Counted from the stretch's first letter, positions 17,215-26,368 are shown. The stretch: DNA of 64,000 bases from Tomitella fengzijianii (GCF_007559025.1 NZ_CP041765.1:492679-556678); one strand, 5' to 3'. Numbers and translations: made by a program. The notes: generated from the letters alone by a model not told the origin.

Positions 17215-17220
17215 GGATTC

Positions 17221-17781
17221 ATGATGGCGGACCTCGGCGGCGAGCACGGTGCAGGCGATGGCCTCATCGTCTACACCGTGGGCCATTCGACGCATCCGGC
17301 GGCCGGGTTCGTGGACCTGCTGCGTGCGCACGGGGTGCAGCGGATCGCGGACGTGCGCACCATCGCCAAGTCGCGGCACAACCCGCAGTTCGGCGAGGAG
17401 GCGCTGGCGGCGACGCTGCGCGATGCGGGAATCGGCTACGTGCGGATGAAGGAGCTCGGCGGGCTGCGGCACACCACGAAGGCGTCGGTCAACGGGGCGT
17501 GGCGCAACGCCTCGTTCCGCGGCTACGCCGACTACATGCAGACCGGCGCGTTCGCCGAGGGCATCGACCGCCTGCGGACGGCCGCGGCGGAGAAGCCCAC
17601 GGCGGTGATGTGCGCCGAGGCGGTGCCCTGGCGCTGCCACCGCTCCCTGATCGGCGACGCCCTGCTGGTGCGCGGGGACACGGTCCTGGACATCATGAGC
17701 CCGACGCAGGTCACGCCGCACACGCTGACGAGCTTCGCGGTGGTCGACGGCCTGACGATCACCTATCCGCCGGTCGACTAG
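17221..17781 (+). CDS. DUF488 domain protein
   Basis: A 186-residue cytoplasmic protein. It shows the DUF488 signatures: YTVGHSTH near the N-terminus, IADVRTIAKSRHNPQF, YVRMKELGG, and the cysteine motifs MCAEAVPWRCHR that resemble a metal or redox site. The biochemical role of the family is not known. Two ATG codons stand in tandem at 17221 and 17224; either could be used. It converges on the amidase gene with a two-base gap. Confidence 0.85.
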   Translation: MMADLGGEHGAGDGLIVYTVGHSTHPAAGFVDLLRAHGVQRIADVRTIAKSRHNPQFGEEALAATLRDAGIGYVRMKELGGLRHTTKASVNGAWRNASFRGYADYMQTGAFAEGIDRLRTAAAEKPTAVMCAEAVPWRCHRSLIGDALLVRGDTVLDIMSPTQVTPHTLTSFAVVDGLTITYPPVD

Positions 17782-17783
17782 CG

Positions 17784-19160
17784 TCAACCGCCCGCGGCGA
17801 GCCCGAGCCCCAGCGCGATGGCCTCGGCGGGGTGGGTGCCCGGGATGCGCTCCCCGCCCGGCGGCACGCCCAGCCCGGCGAGCTGGATCCCGGCGGGCAG
17901 CCCGGGGGCGTCGGGCGCGGGCACCGAGACTGCGGGGACGCCCAGCATGCTGAACGGGATGCACATACGCAGAAGTTCAGAGCGGACGGACAGGCCGGCG
18001 CGGCCGTCGGCCCGCGTCGTCGTGTCTTGCCCGACAGGGGTGGCGCGGATCGGCGTCGTCGCGCAGACCAGCCCGGACAGGCCGTGATCGTGACGCAACG
18101 TGTGCAGGGCCTCGTCGCGCATGCGCCGCACCGAGCGGAGCGCCCGCAGGTATTCGACGGCGGGACGGTCGGCCTGGGCGCGCACGCGGCCGGCCACCCC
18201 GGGCGTGTACCGGTCGATGGCCCCGGCGGGCAGGCCGCCGCGCGGATCCGTGTGCGTCTCGTAGGCCTCCGACCCGACGATCACGGGATATGCGGCGGAC
18301 AGCTCCTCGGCGTGCGGCAGCTCGACGTCCACCACCTCCGCGCCCGCCTCCGTCAGGGCCGTGCAGGCCCGGTCGACGGCGTCCCCGATCACCGGATCGT
18401 GCGTCTCGAACGCCGCTCCGCGCAGCCGGCCCACCCGCATGCCGGCCACTGGCCACGGCGTGCGCGCGACCCCGGGGATCGCACCCCAGGCCAGCCCGGC
18501 GTCCACGACGTCGCCGGTCAGCAGCCCGATGTGGTCCAGGGTGGTCGACAGCGGGAACGCGCCCCGCGTGGGCAGCGACGCCGCGCCCGGCATGAGCCCC
18601 ACCACGCCGCACAGGGCGCCCGGGGTGCGCACGCTGCATCCGGTGTCGGTCCCCACCGCCAGCGGAACCGCCTTGCGGGCGACGAGCGCCGCGGAACCCG
18701 AGGACGAGCCGCCGGTGATCCGCGACGGATCGTGCGGGTTGGCGGCGGGGCCGTCGGCGTTCTCCTCGCCGGTGCAGCCGTAGGCGAACTCGTGCAGGTG
18801 CGACTTGGCGACGACGATCGCGCCGGCCTCGCGCAGGCGGGCGACGATGTCGGCGTCGCGCTCGGCAGGAGGGGCGTCCGCCAGCGCGGCGCTGCCGCAG
18901 CGCGTGGGCATCCCGGCGACGTCGATGTTGTCCTTGACCGCCACGGCCACACCGTGCAGGGGGCTGCGCCACCGGTCGGCCGCGATCTCGGTGTCCAGCA
19001 GCGCGGCCTCGGCCAGGGCCGCGTCGTCCCTGCGCGCCGGTACGAGGTTCTCCCATGGCGTGCCGGCGAGTCCGTCGAGGGCGCTCAGCACCTGCTCCAC
19101 ATGGGCGGTGACGGTGACCTCTTTGCGCGCGAGCGCAGTGGCCAGCTCCCGCAGGCTCAT
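17784..19160 (-). CDS. Amidase (amidase signature family)
   Basis: A 458-residue enzyme of the amidase signature family. The triad is visible: Lys in AVKDNID, the cis-Ser in GGSSSGSAA, and the nucleophile in TDTGCSVRTPGALCG. The usual Gly-Gly-Ser around the nucleophile reads Gly-Cys-Ser. It hydrolyses an amide; the substrate is open, and it lacks the neighbours that would make it GatA of the amidotransferase or allophanate hydrolase. The ATG overlaps the tyrA stop as ATGA, so the two are co-translated in one operon. Confidence 0.85.
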   Translation of the reverse strand: MSLRELATALARKEVTVTAHVEQVLSALDGLAGTPWENLVPARRDDAALAEAALLDTEIAADRWRSPLHGVAVAVKDNIDVAGMPTRCGSAALADAPPAERDADIVARLREAGAIVVAKSHLHEFAYGCTGEENADGPAANPHDPSRITGGSSSGSAALVARKAVPLAVGTDTGCSVRTPGALCGVVGLMPGAASLPTRGAFPLSTTLDHIGLLTGDVVDAGLAWGAIPGVARTPWPVAGMRVGRLRGAAFETHDPVIGDAVDRACTALTEAGAEVVDVELPHAEELSAAYPVIVGSEAYETHTDPRGGLPAGAIDRYTPGVAGRVRAQADRPAVEYLRALRSVRRMRDEALHTLRHDHGLSGLVCATTPIRATPVGQDTTTRADGRAGLSVRSELLRMCIPFSMLGVPAVSVPAPDAPGLPAGIQLAGLGVPPGGERIPGTHPAEAIALGLGLAAGG

Positions 19161-20206
19161 CGGTGCCCCTCGTCCAGCGGCCGGGCCCACACTCCGCCGG
19201 CCCGCCCGGCGTCCCGCAGCTGCTCGATCCACCCGGGCACCCCGGGCTGCAGCCCCTCGATCCGTGAGCGGCGGGTGTGCTCGTACTCGCGCCGCGCCAC
19301 GTGGCCGCGGCCGGCCAGGTCGGCGATGCCGTCGCCGGCGGCCAGGGCGTCGCGCGCCTTCGCCAGAACGGCGAGGGTCTCGTCCAGCGCCGTGACCACC
19401 GCGTCCGCGTTGCCCTCGCACATCGCCCGCACGAGCAGCGGGTCCGTCGCGGCCACTCGGGTGCCGTCGCGGAAGGAGCCGGCGGCCAGCGACAGGGCCA
19501 GCTGGTCGTCCGCCCCCGCGATCGCGAGCGCCTCGGCGAGCAGGTGCGGCAGGTGCGAGACCCGGGCCACGGCGTCATCGTGCTCCGTGGAACCGGCCGG
19601 CACCACCACGGAGCCGCAGTCTTCGGCCAGACAGGCCACTTGGGTCCACACCTCGGGGTCGGCACCGTCGTCGGCGGCGACCACCCATACTGCGCCGTCG
19701 AATAGCGCGCCGTGCCCGGCGGACCAGCCCGACTCGGCGGTTCCGGCCATGGGATGCCCGCCCACGTAACGTGCGTCGAGCCCGTGCGCGGCCAGCGCGT
19801 CGGCCATCGGCCGCTTGACGCTGACCACGTCGGTGATCGGGCAGTGCGGGGCGTGCTCCGCGATGGCGGCGGCCACCCCGTCCACGGCCGGCAGCGGGAC
19901 GGCGATGACGAGCAGGGCCTGCGACGCGGCCGCCCGGCGCAGGACCGCGGGGAGATCGCCGGACACGTCGTAGCCGGCCTCCTCGGCCTCGCGCACCGAC
20001 TCCGCCGAGCGGTTGTACCCCCACACGGTGCGGCCGGCCGCAACGGCCGCACGCAGCAGCGATCCGCCGATGAGGCCGAGTCCCAGAACGCACACGTCGG
20101 GCCGATCCGGGTTTCCGGCCGCATGGTCGGAGGGGCCGGCCGCAGGGCCGACGGCCGGCGGCGTGCCGGCAGGCGATGGCGTCGTCACCGTTCCAGGTTG
20201 GCACAT
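19157..20206 (-). CDS. tyrA: Prephenate dehydrogenase
   Basis: A 349-residue enzyme of tyrosine biosynthesis that oxidises and decarboxylates prephenate to 4-hydroxyphenylpyruvate with NAD. The N-terminal Rossmann motif VLGLGLIGGSLLRA is at about residue 40; DVVSVKRPM and the family motif GGHPMAGTAESGW with its catalytic His follow, then the helical dimerisation domain with HLPHLLAEAL. There is no ACT domain visible. GTG at 20188 is an alternative to the ATG at 20206. Its place next to the divergent tadA-associated gene matches Rv3754/Rv3753c. Confidence 0.92.
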   Translation of the reverse strand: MCQPGTVTTPSPAGTPPAVGPAAGPSDHAAGNPDRPDVCVLGLGLIGGSLLRAAVAAGRTVWGYNRSAESVREAEEAGYDVSGDLPAVLRRAAASQALLVIAVPLPAVDGVAAAIAEHAPHCPITDVVSVKRPMADALAAHGLDARYVGGHPMAGTAESGWSAGHGALFDGAVWVVAADDGADPEVWTQVACLAEDCGSVVVPAGSTEHDDAVARVSHLPHLLAEALAIAGADDQLALSLAAGSFRDGTRVAATDPLLVRAMCEGNADAVVTALDETLAVLAKARDALAAGDGIADLAGRGHVARREYEHTRRSRIEGLQPGVPGWIEQLRDAGRAGGVWARPLDEGHR

Positions 20207-20241
20207 CCGACGCGGGGGTCGTAAACGGTGCGATCAGGGGC

Positions 20242-20247
20242 TACCGT
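20242..20247 (+). promoter_or_regulatory. Candidate -10 element of the tadA operon
   Basis: TACCGT ends six bases before the ATG at 20254 with no Shine-Dalgarno between, fitting a leaderless transcript for the two-gene tadA operon. Confidence 0.5.
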
Positions 20248-20253
20248 TGCGGC

Positions 20254-20820
20254 ATGGCTGCACAGGGTGTGGACACGGACGTCGAGCACGCGTCCGTCGA
20301 CGGCACGGGTGACTTCACGGACGGTTCCGACGAGCTCTACGGCTTCGCCGTGGCGGTGGTGTTCGACGACGGCCGCTGGTCGTGCACCCCGATGAGCGAT
20401 GAGGCTCGCGAGAGCCTCGACGCCGCCGTGACCGAGCTGCGCGGGCTGCGCGCATCGGGGCCGGCGTTCGGCCTGTTCGACGTGGACGAGGCCTTCTTCG
20501 CCATCGTGCGGCCCGGCCCGGAGACGGTCCGCTTGGCGCTGTCCGACGCGGTCTGCGCCATCGACTACGACCTGGCCGCGGACATCCTCGACGTGCTCGG
20601 GGTGGACGTCCCGGACCTCACGCCCGACGAGGTGGACGAGGCGGACCCGTGGCCCGAGGGCGACCTCGCGGTGCTGGCCGACCTGGGCCTGCCGGAGCCT
20701 GTGCTCAGCGTGATCATGGACGAGGTGGACCTGTACCCGGATGAGCAGCTGGGCACCGTCGCGCAGAACCTCGGGTTCGCCGACGAGTTCGCCGCGGTGC
20801 TCGACAGGATCGACCGCTGA
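20254..20820 (+). CDS. tRNA adenosine deaminase-associated protein
   Basis: An acidic 188-residue protein found next to tadA in actinobacteria and usually named for that position (Rv3753c type). It has ELYGFAVAVVFDDGRW near residue 32, FGLFDVDEAFFAIVRPG, and ends in an Asp/Glu-rich tail with repeated helices (DPWPEGDLAVLADLGLPE). No catalytic motif is evident and the function is unknown. The gene is followed by tadA after 56 bases; the tadA frame is open back to the stop codon, so translation may be linked. Confidence 0.85.
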   Translation: MAAQGVDTDVEHASVDGTGDFTDGSDELYGFAVAVVFDDGRWSCTPMSDEARESLDAAVTELRGLRASGPAFGLFDVDEAFFAIVRPGPETVRLALSDAVCAIDYDLAADILDVLGVDVPDLTPDEVDEADPWPEGDLAVLADLGLPEPVLSVIMDEVDLYPDEQLGTVAQNLGFADEFAAVLDRIDR

Positions 20821-20876
20821 ACGATCGCCTGCGGGCGTCGCCGTCGCGCGGCGGCCCCGGTCGGCGCGACGAGGAG

Positions 20877-21311
20877 ATGATGCGCGCAGCCCTGGACGCG
20901 GCGCGCACCGCCGGCGGTGCGGACGTCCCCGTGGGGGCCGTGGTCTTCGACGCGGCGGGGCGGGAGTTGGCGCGCGCGGTCAACGCGCGCGAGACGCTGG
21001 CCGATCCCACCGCGCACGCCGAGATCATCGCGCTGCGGGAGGCGGCCCGCAGGCATGGCGACGGATGGCGCTTGGCCGGCACCACGCTCGCTGTCACGCT
21101 CGAACCGTGCACGATGTGTGCGGGCGCCCTCGTGTTGGCGAGGGTGGGCCGCGTGGTGTTCGGGGCGTGGGAGCCCAAGACCGGCGCCGTCGGATCGCTT
21201 TGGGATGTGGTGCGCGACCGCCGGCTGACGCACCGTCCCGAGGTGCGCGGCGGCGTGCTGGAGCGCGAGTGCGCCGACGTGCTGACGGGATTCTTCGGCG
21301 AGCGCCGCTGA
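20877..21311 (+). CDS. tadA: tRNA(adenine34) deaminase
   Basis: A 144-residue zinc deaminase that converts A34 of tRNA-Arg(ACG) to inosine so that it reads CGU, CGC and CGA. The sequence shows DVPVGAVVFD, the catalytic His-Ala-Glu in AHAEIIAL and the zinc cysteines in EPCTMCAGAL, with the closing RRPEV-like region replaced by HRPEVRGGVLE. GAGGAG directly precedes two tandem ATGs at 20877 and 20880; the second has the better spacing. Its substrate tRNA gene is at 15352-15424. Confidence 0.93.
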   Translation: MMRAALDAARTAGGADVPVGAVVFDAAGRELARAVNARETLADPTAHAEIIALREAARRHGDGWRLAGTTLAVTLEPCTMCAGALVLARVGRVVFGAWEPKTGAVGSLWDVVRDRRLTHRPEVRGGVLERECADVLTGFFGERR

Positions 21312-21379
21312 GACGGGCCCCGGTGCAGGTCACGGTGGCGGTTGTGTGATGACGGCCGTGTCCGTGTACAGTACTTCCC

Positions 21380-21464
21380 GGTGGCGTGACCGAGCGGCCG
21401 AAGGAGCTCGCCTCGAAAGCGAGTGAGGGGCAACCCTCCGTGGGTTCAAATCCCACCGCCACCG
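21380..21464 (+). tRNA. tRNA-Ser (anticodon CGA)
   Basis: An 85-base class II tRNA. GGTGGCG pairs with CGCCACC, the anticodon loop is CTCGAAA giving CGA, with a long variable arm and T loop TTCAAAT. Confidence 0.96.
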
Positions 21465-21470
21465 CGCTGG

Positions 21471-21510
21471 AAGTGCCGGGGCACCGTGTGAACGGGGCCC
21501 CGGCACTTTT
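21471..21510 (+). terminator. Rho-independent terminator of tRNA-Ser(CGA)
   Basis: Bases 21471-21482 (AAGTGCCGGGGC) pair perfectly with 21497-21508, followed by TT. It lies six bases after the tRNA. Confidence 0.8.
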
Positions 21511-21620
21511 CATTCGCGGCGGGCTTCCTGCAGAACCCGGGCACTTCTTGTGCGACCCGAGCGCCTGATCCAGGGGCATCCGCGGGAGACGGTGCTCGGA
21601 GCGGGGCGCAGGCGGTCGGA

Positions 21621-24600
21621 CTATTCGCACAATGCGTGGCGGGGCACCCCGGGCAGGTAGCGGGCCCATTCCTCCTCGGTGAGCGGGGTGCCGCGGGTGG
21701 CGCAGATCTCCGCGGCTGCGGAGTCGGGATCCGTCGACCACAGTCGTACGGCACCGTCGGGCCCGCCTGCCGCGAGCAGCCCGTCGCGGCCGAATTGCGC
21801 GTCGAACGTCCTGTCCCCGTAGGCGGTGAGCTTTGCCGCGGTGGTGGGCATGGCGATGCCGTCCACGTTCCACATCCGGACCGTGCCGCTGCTGGTCGCG
21901 GCGACCAGCCGGGTGCCGTCGCCGTTGTAGTCGAGCGAGTAGACGGCGCCGCCGGCGTCCGGGAGGGCGCCGATCTCCCGCGGCGCGTCGATGTCGCTGA
22001 CGTCCCACTCGCGTACGGTCTGGTCGGCGCCGCCCGCGGCGAGCAGGGTGCCGTCCGGGCTGAAGGTCACGGCCTGCGCGTAGGTGGTGAAGCCGGTGAG
22101 GACGGTGCGCAGGACGGGGCGCGCGGGGGTCGTGATGTTCCAGAGCTCCACCGTGTTGTCGGCGGTGGCTACCGCAATGGTGCCCCCGTCCGGGGCGAAC
22201 GAGATGGACTGCGGGTAGTTGGCGGCGTCGAACCGCGCCACCGGGCGCGGGTGGGCCGGATCGGCGACGTCGAGCAGGTGCACCGTCTTCGCGGACTGGT
22301 CGGACACCGCAAGCAGCCCGGCGCGGGGGCCGAACGCCACCACCGCGACGATGCCGTCGACCACATGATCAGTCCTGCTCAGCTTCGCCGGTGTCTCCGG
22401 CGCGGTGACGTCCCACAGGTACACCGCGCCAGTGGCCGCGCCCGCGGCGGCGAGCCTGCGGCCCTCGGGGGTGGTGCCCAGGGCGGTGGCCCCGGTGAAC
22501 CGGTCTTCGCCGTCCGGGATCAGGTCGGCCAATCGCCGCGCGGTGTCGGGGTCGGATATGTCCCACAGGTGCTGCCCGGTGCCGTGGGCGCCCGCCCCCA
22601 CGAGCAGCAGCGTGCCGGTCGCGTCGATCGGGTCGGTGAAGATGGTGTCCGCGGCGCCCCCGAGCACCGGGCCGGGCAGCGGCCACAGGCGGCTGACACC
22701 GTCGACGCCCGCGCTCAGCAGCCGGGTGCCGCCGGACATGAACCGCGTGGACGTCACGACGGCACGCCCGGCGAGTGTGTCGATGAGCGTGTCGTCCGCG
22801 GTCGACCAGATCCGGATCGTGTTGTCGGAGCTGCCCGCCGCCACCTGTGTTCCGTCGGCGCTGACGGTGACGGAGTTGACGTAGCTGGTGAAACCGGTCA
22901 GCGGAGACAGGGGCCGGGGGTTCCGCGGATCGGCTACGGACCAGCGTTCGACCCTCCGCGCCGTGGTTCCGGCGAGCAGGGTGGAGCCGTCGGGGGTGAA
23001 CACGAGGGACAGGCGGGCGTCGGTCGATTGCGGGTCGGGCGGGATCTCGAAGAGCGGCACCCCCATGTCCGGCTCCGCGATGCGCGCGGCGTCCCAGACG
23101 CGCAGCGTGCTCTGCGTGCCGCCGGCGGCGAGGAGCCGGCCGTCCGGGCTCACCGCCAGAACCTCCCGCCCGGTCCCGGGCAGCGTGATCGCGGGCAGGG
23201 GCCCCGGGCGGGCGGGGTCGGCGATGTCCCAGCGCAGCAGCGCGGAGCCGCTGGTGCCCGCCAGCAGGTACCGCCCGTCGGGCGTGAACGCGAGGTCCTG
23301 GATCGAGCCGTCGGCGGGCGGGTCGAAGCCCGCGAGCAGCCGCGGGGCCGCCGGGGCGGACACGTCCCACAGCTGGGTGCCGCCCTCGCCGCCGACGGCG
23401 GCCAGGTCGCCCGCGGGGCTCACCGCCAGCGCGTACGGCGGCGCGTCGGCGTCGAACGCGTCGAGCACGGACAGCGGTGTCGGGTCGGTTCCGGCGTCGG
23501 CCGTGCGGTAGATGCGCACGTCGCCGTCGGACGTGGCGGTGGCGAACCAGGTGCCGTCGGGCGAGGGCACCGCCTTCATCCCGCCGGCCGTGCCCACGAT
23601 GCGGGTGGACGAGTGGACGGCCGTCGCGTCGAGAAGCGCGGACCGCGCCTCGAGGACGGGCGCAACCCGGTACGACGCGAGCGCCATCTGGGCCGCGAGC
23701 GCCGGGTCGGCCGGGCGCAGCTTCTGCGACTCCGTGGCGATCTGCCGGGCCATGGCTTCGTTTCGTGCGGTCACCGCAGCGCCGCGCGCCTGGTCCGCGT
23801 CGTACTGGGACACCCCGGCGACGACGGCCGCGGTGACGGCGACGATGGAGACGACCGCGAGGGCGACGACGAGCCTGCGAAGCACCCGGAAGCGGCGCTG
23901 CTCCTGCTCGGCGCGCGCGTTCTCCTCGGCGGAGGAGGCATCGAGATACCGGCGTTCGACGGGGCCGATGAACTGCTCGGATCCGACGGTGTCCGACCAC
24001 TCGCGCATGATCGCCAGGCGGTTGCCGGACAACAGCGTGCCGGGATCGTGGTCCGAGGACTGCCACAACGCGGCAGCCTCGGTCAGCTGCCGGCGGACGA
24101 CCAACCCGGCGCGGTTCTCGTCGATCCAGTCGTGCAGGCGCCGCCACGCGGTGAGCAGGACCTCGTGCGAGAGTTCGATGGTGTCGTCCCCCACGGTGAG
24201 CAGCCGCCGGTCGACGAACGCGTCGATCACCTCGCCGGTCTCCGCGGATCCGGCGCCTTCGCCGGAGAGCCCGGTGAGTTCGGTGAGCGAGGCCCGACGC
24301 CGCAGCGCCGTCCCGGCGTCGTCGCCGAGCGTGTCTGGGCCGACGGTGACCAGCCGCAGGAACACGCGTTGCGCCGTGATCCGTCGCGCCGGGCTCAGCG
24401 AGGCGTAGACGGATTCCGCGCTCATCTCGACGGCGCCGCCGATGCCGCCGGACGCGTAGTAGTCGGCGACGGTGAGCGTTTTGTGGCGGGACCGGGACCA
24501 GGTGGTCAGCAGCGCGTGCGACAGGAGTGGCAGCATGCCGGGGCGTGCGGCGCCGGGGGCGGAGCCGGGCGGGCGCGCCTCGTCGATGAGCATGCGCACC

Positions 24601-25520
24601 AGCGCCTCGTCCACGGTGGCGCCGGCCTTGCGCGCCGGTTCTGCGATGATCTCGCGGAGCTGTTCGTCGTTCATCGGTCCCACCACCACCGGGGATCCGA
24701 GCGCGGGGACCAGGGCGGGCTCGGCAGCCGCGCTGCCGTAGAAGTCGGCGCGCAAGGCCAGCACCACGCGCACCGGCGGCCGGTCGCCGGACGGTCCCTC
24801 GGTGAGCGCCGCGATGACCGCGGCGCGGTGGGCGTCGGTGAGGCCCAGGGTCCACAGCTCCTCGAACTGGTCGACGATGAGCACCGGGCTCGTGGTCGAG
24901 GCGGAGGCGGTGCGCAGATCCGCGAGTGCGGTCACGGCGAGCTGGGGTGTGGTGACCGTGACGGCAGCGGCGGCGCCGCACACGCCGTTGCGGAGGGCGG
25001 GGACCACCCCGGCGCGCAGGACGGACGACTTCCCGGAGCCCGACGGCCCGATGACGATCATCGGGGTGAGCGGGTGATCGGGGGCGACCAGCCGTTCGAC
25101 GATCGACCGGGTCAGTTCCGCGCGACCGAAGAACCACTCGGCGTCGGCCTCCTGGAACGACTCCAGCCCGCGGTACGGCAGGGCGGGCCGTGGTCCCGTC
25201 CTGCGCGAGCCGCTCCCGCGGGCGCGGGCGACGGCGTCGTGCCACCGCGTCCGCCCGTCGTCATCGGTGACTCCGCACGCGTCGAGCATGGCGTCGAACA
25301 TCGGGAGGCTCGCGGTATTGGGGAGGTGCTGGCCGGACAACCACCCGGAGATGGTGCCGTGCAGTCCGCCGGAGCGGGCGACGACGTCGCGGACGGTCAG
25401 ACCCGCGGCCTTCCGCAGAGCGGTGAGGGCTGCGGCGAACTCGGCGCGTGAGGCCACGCCGTCGGGGTCGGTGGGGGCTTTCCGGCGCGCGCCCTGGGGC
25501 GTATTGCTCTGCGACGTCAC
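21621..25520 (-). CDS. Giant HTH-STAND ATPase-transmembrane-WD40 protein
   Basis: A 1299-residue multidomain protein. In order: an XRE-like helix-turn-helix (about 25-85, LTVRDVVARSGG and ISGWLSGQHLP); a STAND-type NTPase of the nSTAND1 group with Walker A GPSGSGKSS (158-166) and Walker B VLIVDQFEELW (213-223); a helical arm; one hydrophobic transmembrane helix (about 549-570); then WD units to the C-terminus. I count 14 WD units (from VRIYR to VRLWSTD), enough for two seven-bladed propellers. STAND proteins are signal-triggered switches; relatives act in development and in phage defence. The GTG start has TACCAT seven bases upstream. Ligand and output are unknown. Confidence 0.88.
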   Translation of the reverse strand: MTSQSNTPQGARRKAPTDPDGVASRAEFAAALTALRKAAGLTVRDVVARSGGLHGTISGWLSGQHLPNTASLPMFDAMLDACGVTDDDGRTRWHDAVARARGSGSRRTGPRPALPYRGLESFQEADAEWFFGRAELTRSIVERLVAPDHPLTPMIVIGPSGSGKSSVLRAGVVPALRNGVCGAAAAVTVTTPQLAVTALADLRTASASTTSPVLIVDQFEELWTLGLTDAHRAAVIAALTEGPSGDRPPVRVVLALRADFYGSAAAEPALVPALGSPVVVGPMNDEQLREIIAEPARKAGATVDEALVRMLIDEARPPGSAPGAARPGMLPLLSHALLTTWSRSRHKTLTVADYYASGGIGGAVEMSAESVYASLSPARRITAQRVFLRLVTVGPDTLGDDAGTALRRRASLTELTGLSGEGAGSAETGEVIDAFVDRRLLTVGDDTIELSHEVLLTAWRRLHDWIDENRAGLVVRRQLTEAAALWQSSDHDPGTLLSGNRLAIMREWSDTVGSEQFIGPVERRYLDASSAEENARAEQEQRRFRVLRRLVVALAVVSIVAVTAAVVAGVSQYDADQARGAAVTARNEAMARQIATESQKLRPADPALAAQMALASYRVAPVLEARSALLDATAVHSSTRIVGTAGGMKAVPSPDGTWFATATSDGDVRIYRTADAGTDPTPLSVLDAFDADAPPYALAVSPAGDLAAVGGEGGTQLWDVSAPAAPRLLAGFDPPADGSIQDLAFTPDGRYLLAGTSGSALLRWDIADPARPGPLPAITLPGTGREVLAVSPDGRLLAAGGTQSTLRVWDAARIAEPDMGVPLFEIPPDPQSTDARLSLVFTPDGSTLLAGTTARRVERWSVADPRNPRPLSPLTGFTSYVNSVTVSADGTQVAAGSSDNTIRIWSTADDTLIDTLAGRAVVTSTRFMSGGTRLLSAGVDGVSRLWPLPGPVLGGAADTIFTDPIDATGTLLLVGAGAHGTGQHLWDISDPDTARRLADLIPDGEDRFTGATALGTTPEGRRLAAAGAATGAVYLWDVTAPETPAKLSRTDHVVDGIVAVVAFGPRAGLLAVSDQSAKTVHLLDVADPAHPRPVARFDAANYPQSISFAPDGGTIAVATADNTVELWNITTPARPVLRTVLTGFTTYAQAVTFSPDGTLLAAGGADQTVREWDVSDIDAPREIGALPDAGGAVYSLDYNGDGTRLVAATSSGTVRMWNVDGIAMPTTAAKLTAYGDRTFDAQFGRDGLLAAGGPDGAVRLWSTDPDSAAAEICATRGTPLTEEEWARYLPGVPRHALCE

Positions 25521-25527
25521 CCGCTCA

Positions 25528-25533
25528 ATGGTA
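25528..25533 (-). promoter_or_regulatory. Candidate -10 element of the STAND-WD40 gene
   Basis: On the minus strand TACCAT ends seven bases before the GTG at 25520, and no ribosome-binding site is present, so a leaderless transcript is likely. Confidence 0.45.
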
Positions 25534-25739
25534 AGGAATAAGCTGCTCGTGCGCGGAGGAACTCCCTGGTCCGGCGGTGTATGGCGGTCGCGCGCCGTAT
25601 TGACTTCGTACGGGTGCGCCGCAGGATGCGGAAGTTGTCGCACCGATCGGCCACGATGAAGGCGTCGGGTTTCCTGCCCGATGAATTATGGACGGCGTCA
25701 TCGGCGCGGGTCGCCCGGCGTGCAGGGATGGGAGTGGGT

Positions 25740-26048
25740 ATGACTGTGGACGGATCGATCGCATACGGCGGCCGGGCTGAACCTCGGCTACGCCTGGTGG
25801 GTGCCGCCGGCGTTCAGGCGCGGGGCCCTGCGCTGTCCGCGCGCGAGGTCGAGGTACTGCTCGCCTGGTTCAGGTCGGACTCCAAGGCGGAGGCCGCGCA
25901 GGATCTGTTCATCTCCGTGGGCACGTTGAACACCCACCTGGCATGCGTGCGCGCCAAGTATGCGAAGGCCGGGCGCGTCGCCTCGACCAAGGCCGCGCTT
26001 GTGGTGCGCGCGCTGCAGGACGGGCTGGTCTCGCTCGACGACTGGTGA
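25740..26048 (+). CDS. Stand-alone LuxR/GerE-type HTH regulator
   Basis: A 102-residue protein that is little more than a DNA-binding domain. LSAREVEVLLAWFRSDSKAEAA begins the four-helix GerE fold, followed by the recognition-helix stretch ISVGTLNTHLACVRAKYA and a C-terminal dimerisation helix. There is no receiver or ligand domain. The ATG at 25740 has GGGAGTGGG just upstream; longer frames reach back to 25581 but gain no recognisable sequence. It is divergent from the giant STAND gene with 219 bases between them, so it is a candidate regulator of that gene or of itself. Confidence 0.75.
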   Translation: MTVDGSIAYGGRAEPRLRLVGAAGVQARGPALSAREVEVLLAWFRSDSKAEAAQDLFISVGTLNTHLACVRAKYAKAGRVASTKAALVVRALQDGLVSLDDW

Positions 26049-26053
26049 GCGCG

Positions 26054-26368
26054 CTACGAACGCACGAGCCGCCGGATCGCGGCGGTGGCCTCGTCCAGTT
26101 TCTCGTCGGCGTTGTCGCCGGACGAGATCGCGTGCGAGACACAGTGATGCAGGTGGTCGTCCAGCAACGCCAGTGCGACGGACTCCAGTGCGCGGTTGAC
26201 GGCGGAGATCTGGGTGAGCACGTCGATGCAATAGGTGTCCTCCTCCACCATGCGCTGGATTCCGCGCACCTGACCCTCGACCCTGCGCAGCCGCGTGCGC
26301 ACGGCCGCTTTGTCCGCTGCGTACCCGGGCTTGCCGTCCGTTCCGGGGGTGTCGGTGGATTCCGTCAT
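26054..26368 (-). CDS. csoR: CsoR-family metal-sensing repressor
   Basis: A 104-residue helical repressor (DUF156). After a polar start it has LRRVEGQVRGIQRMVE, and the copper-binding trio is present: Cys in EDTYCIDVL, then His and Cys in HLHHCV. CsoR tetramers release DNA when Cu(I) binds. A matching operator, TACCC-N5-GGGTA, lies 69 bases upstream at 26437-26451, so it probably controls its own transcription. No copper ATPase or chaperone is next to it, which is unusual. The gene converges on the LuxR-type gene with five bases between. Confidence 0.88.
   Translation of the reverse strand: MTESTDTPGTDGKPGYAADKAAVRTRLRRVEGQVRGIQRMVEEDTYCIDVLTQISAVNRALESVALALLDDHLHHCVSHAISSGDNADEKLDEATAAIRRLVRS

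Noticed and set aside
21636-25451. Plus-strand open frame of 1271 codons opposite the STAND-WD40 gene
   Set aside because: Its product is Arg/Gly/Ala-rich without domains; it mirrors a real gene, as is common in high-GC DNA.
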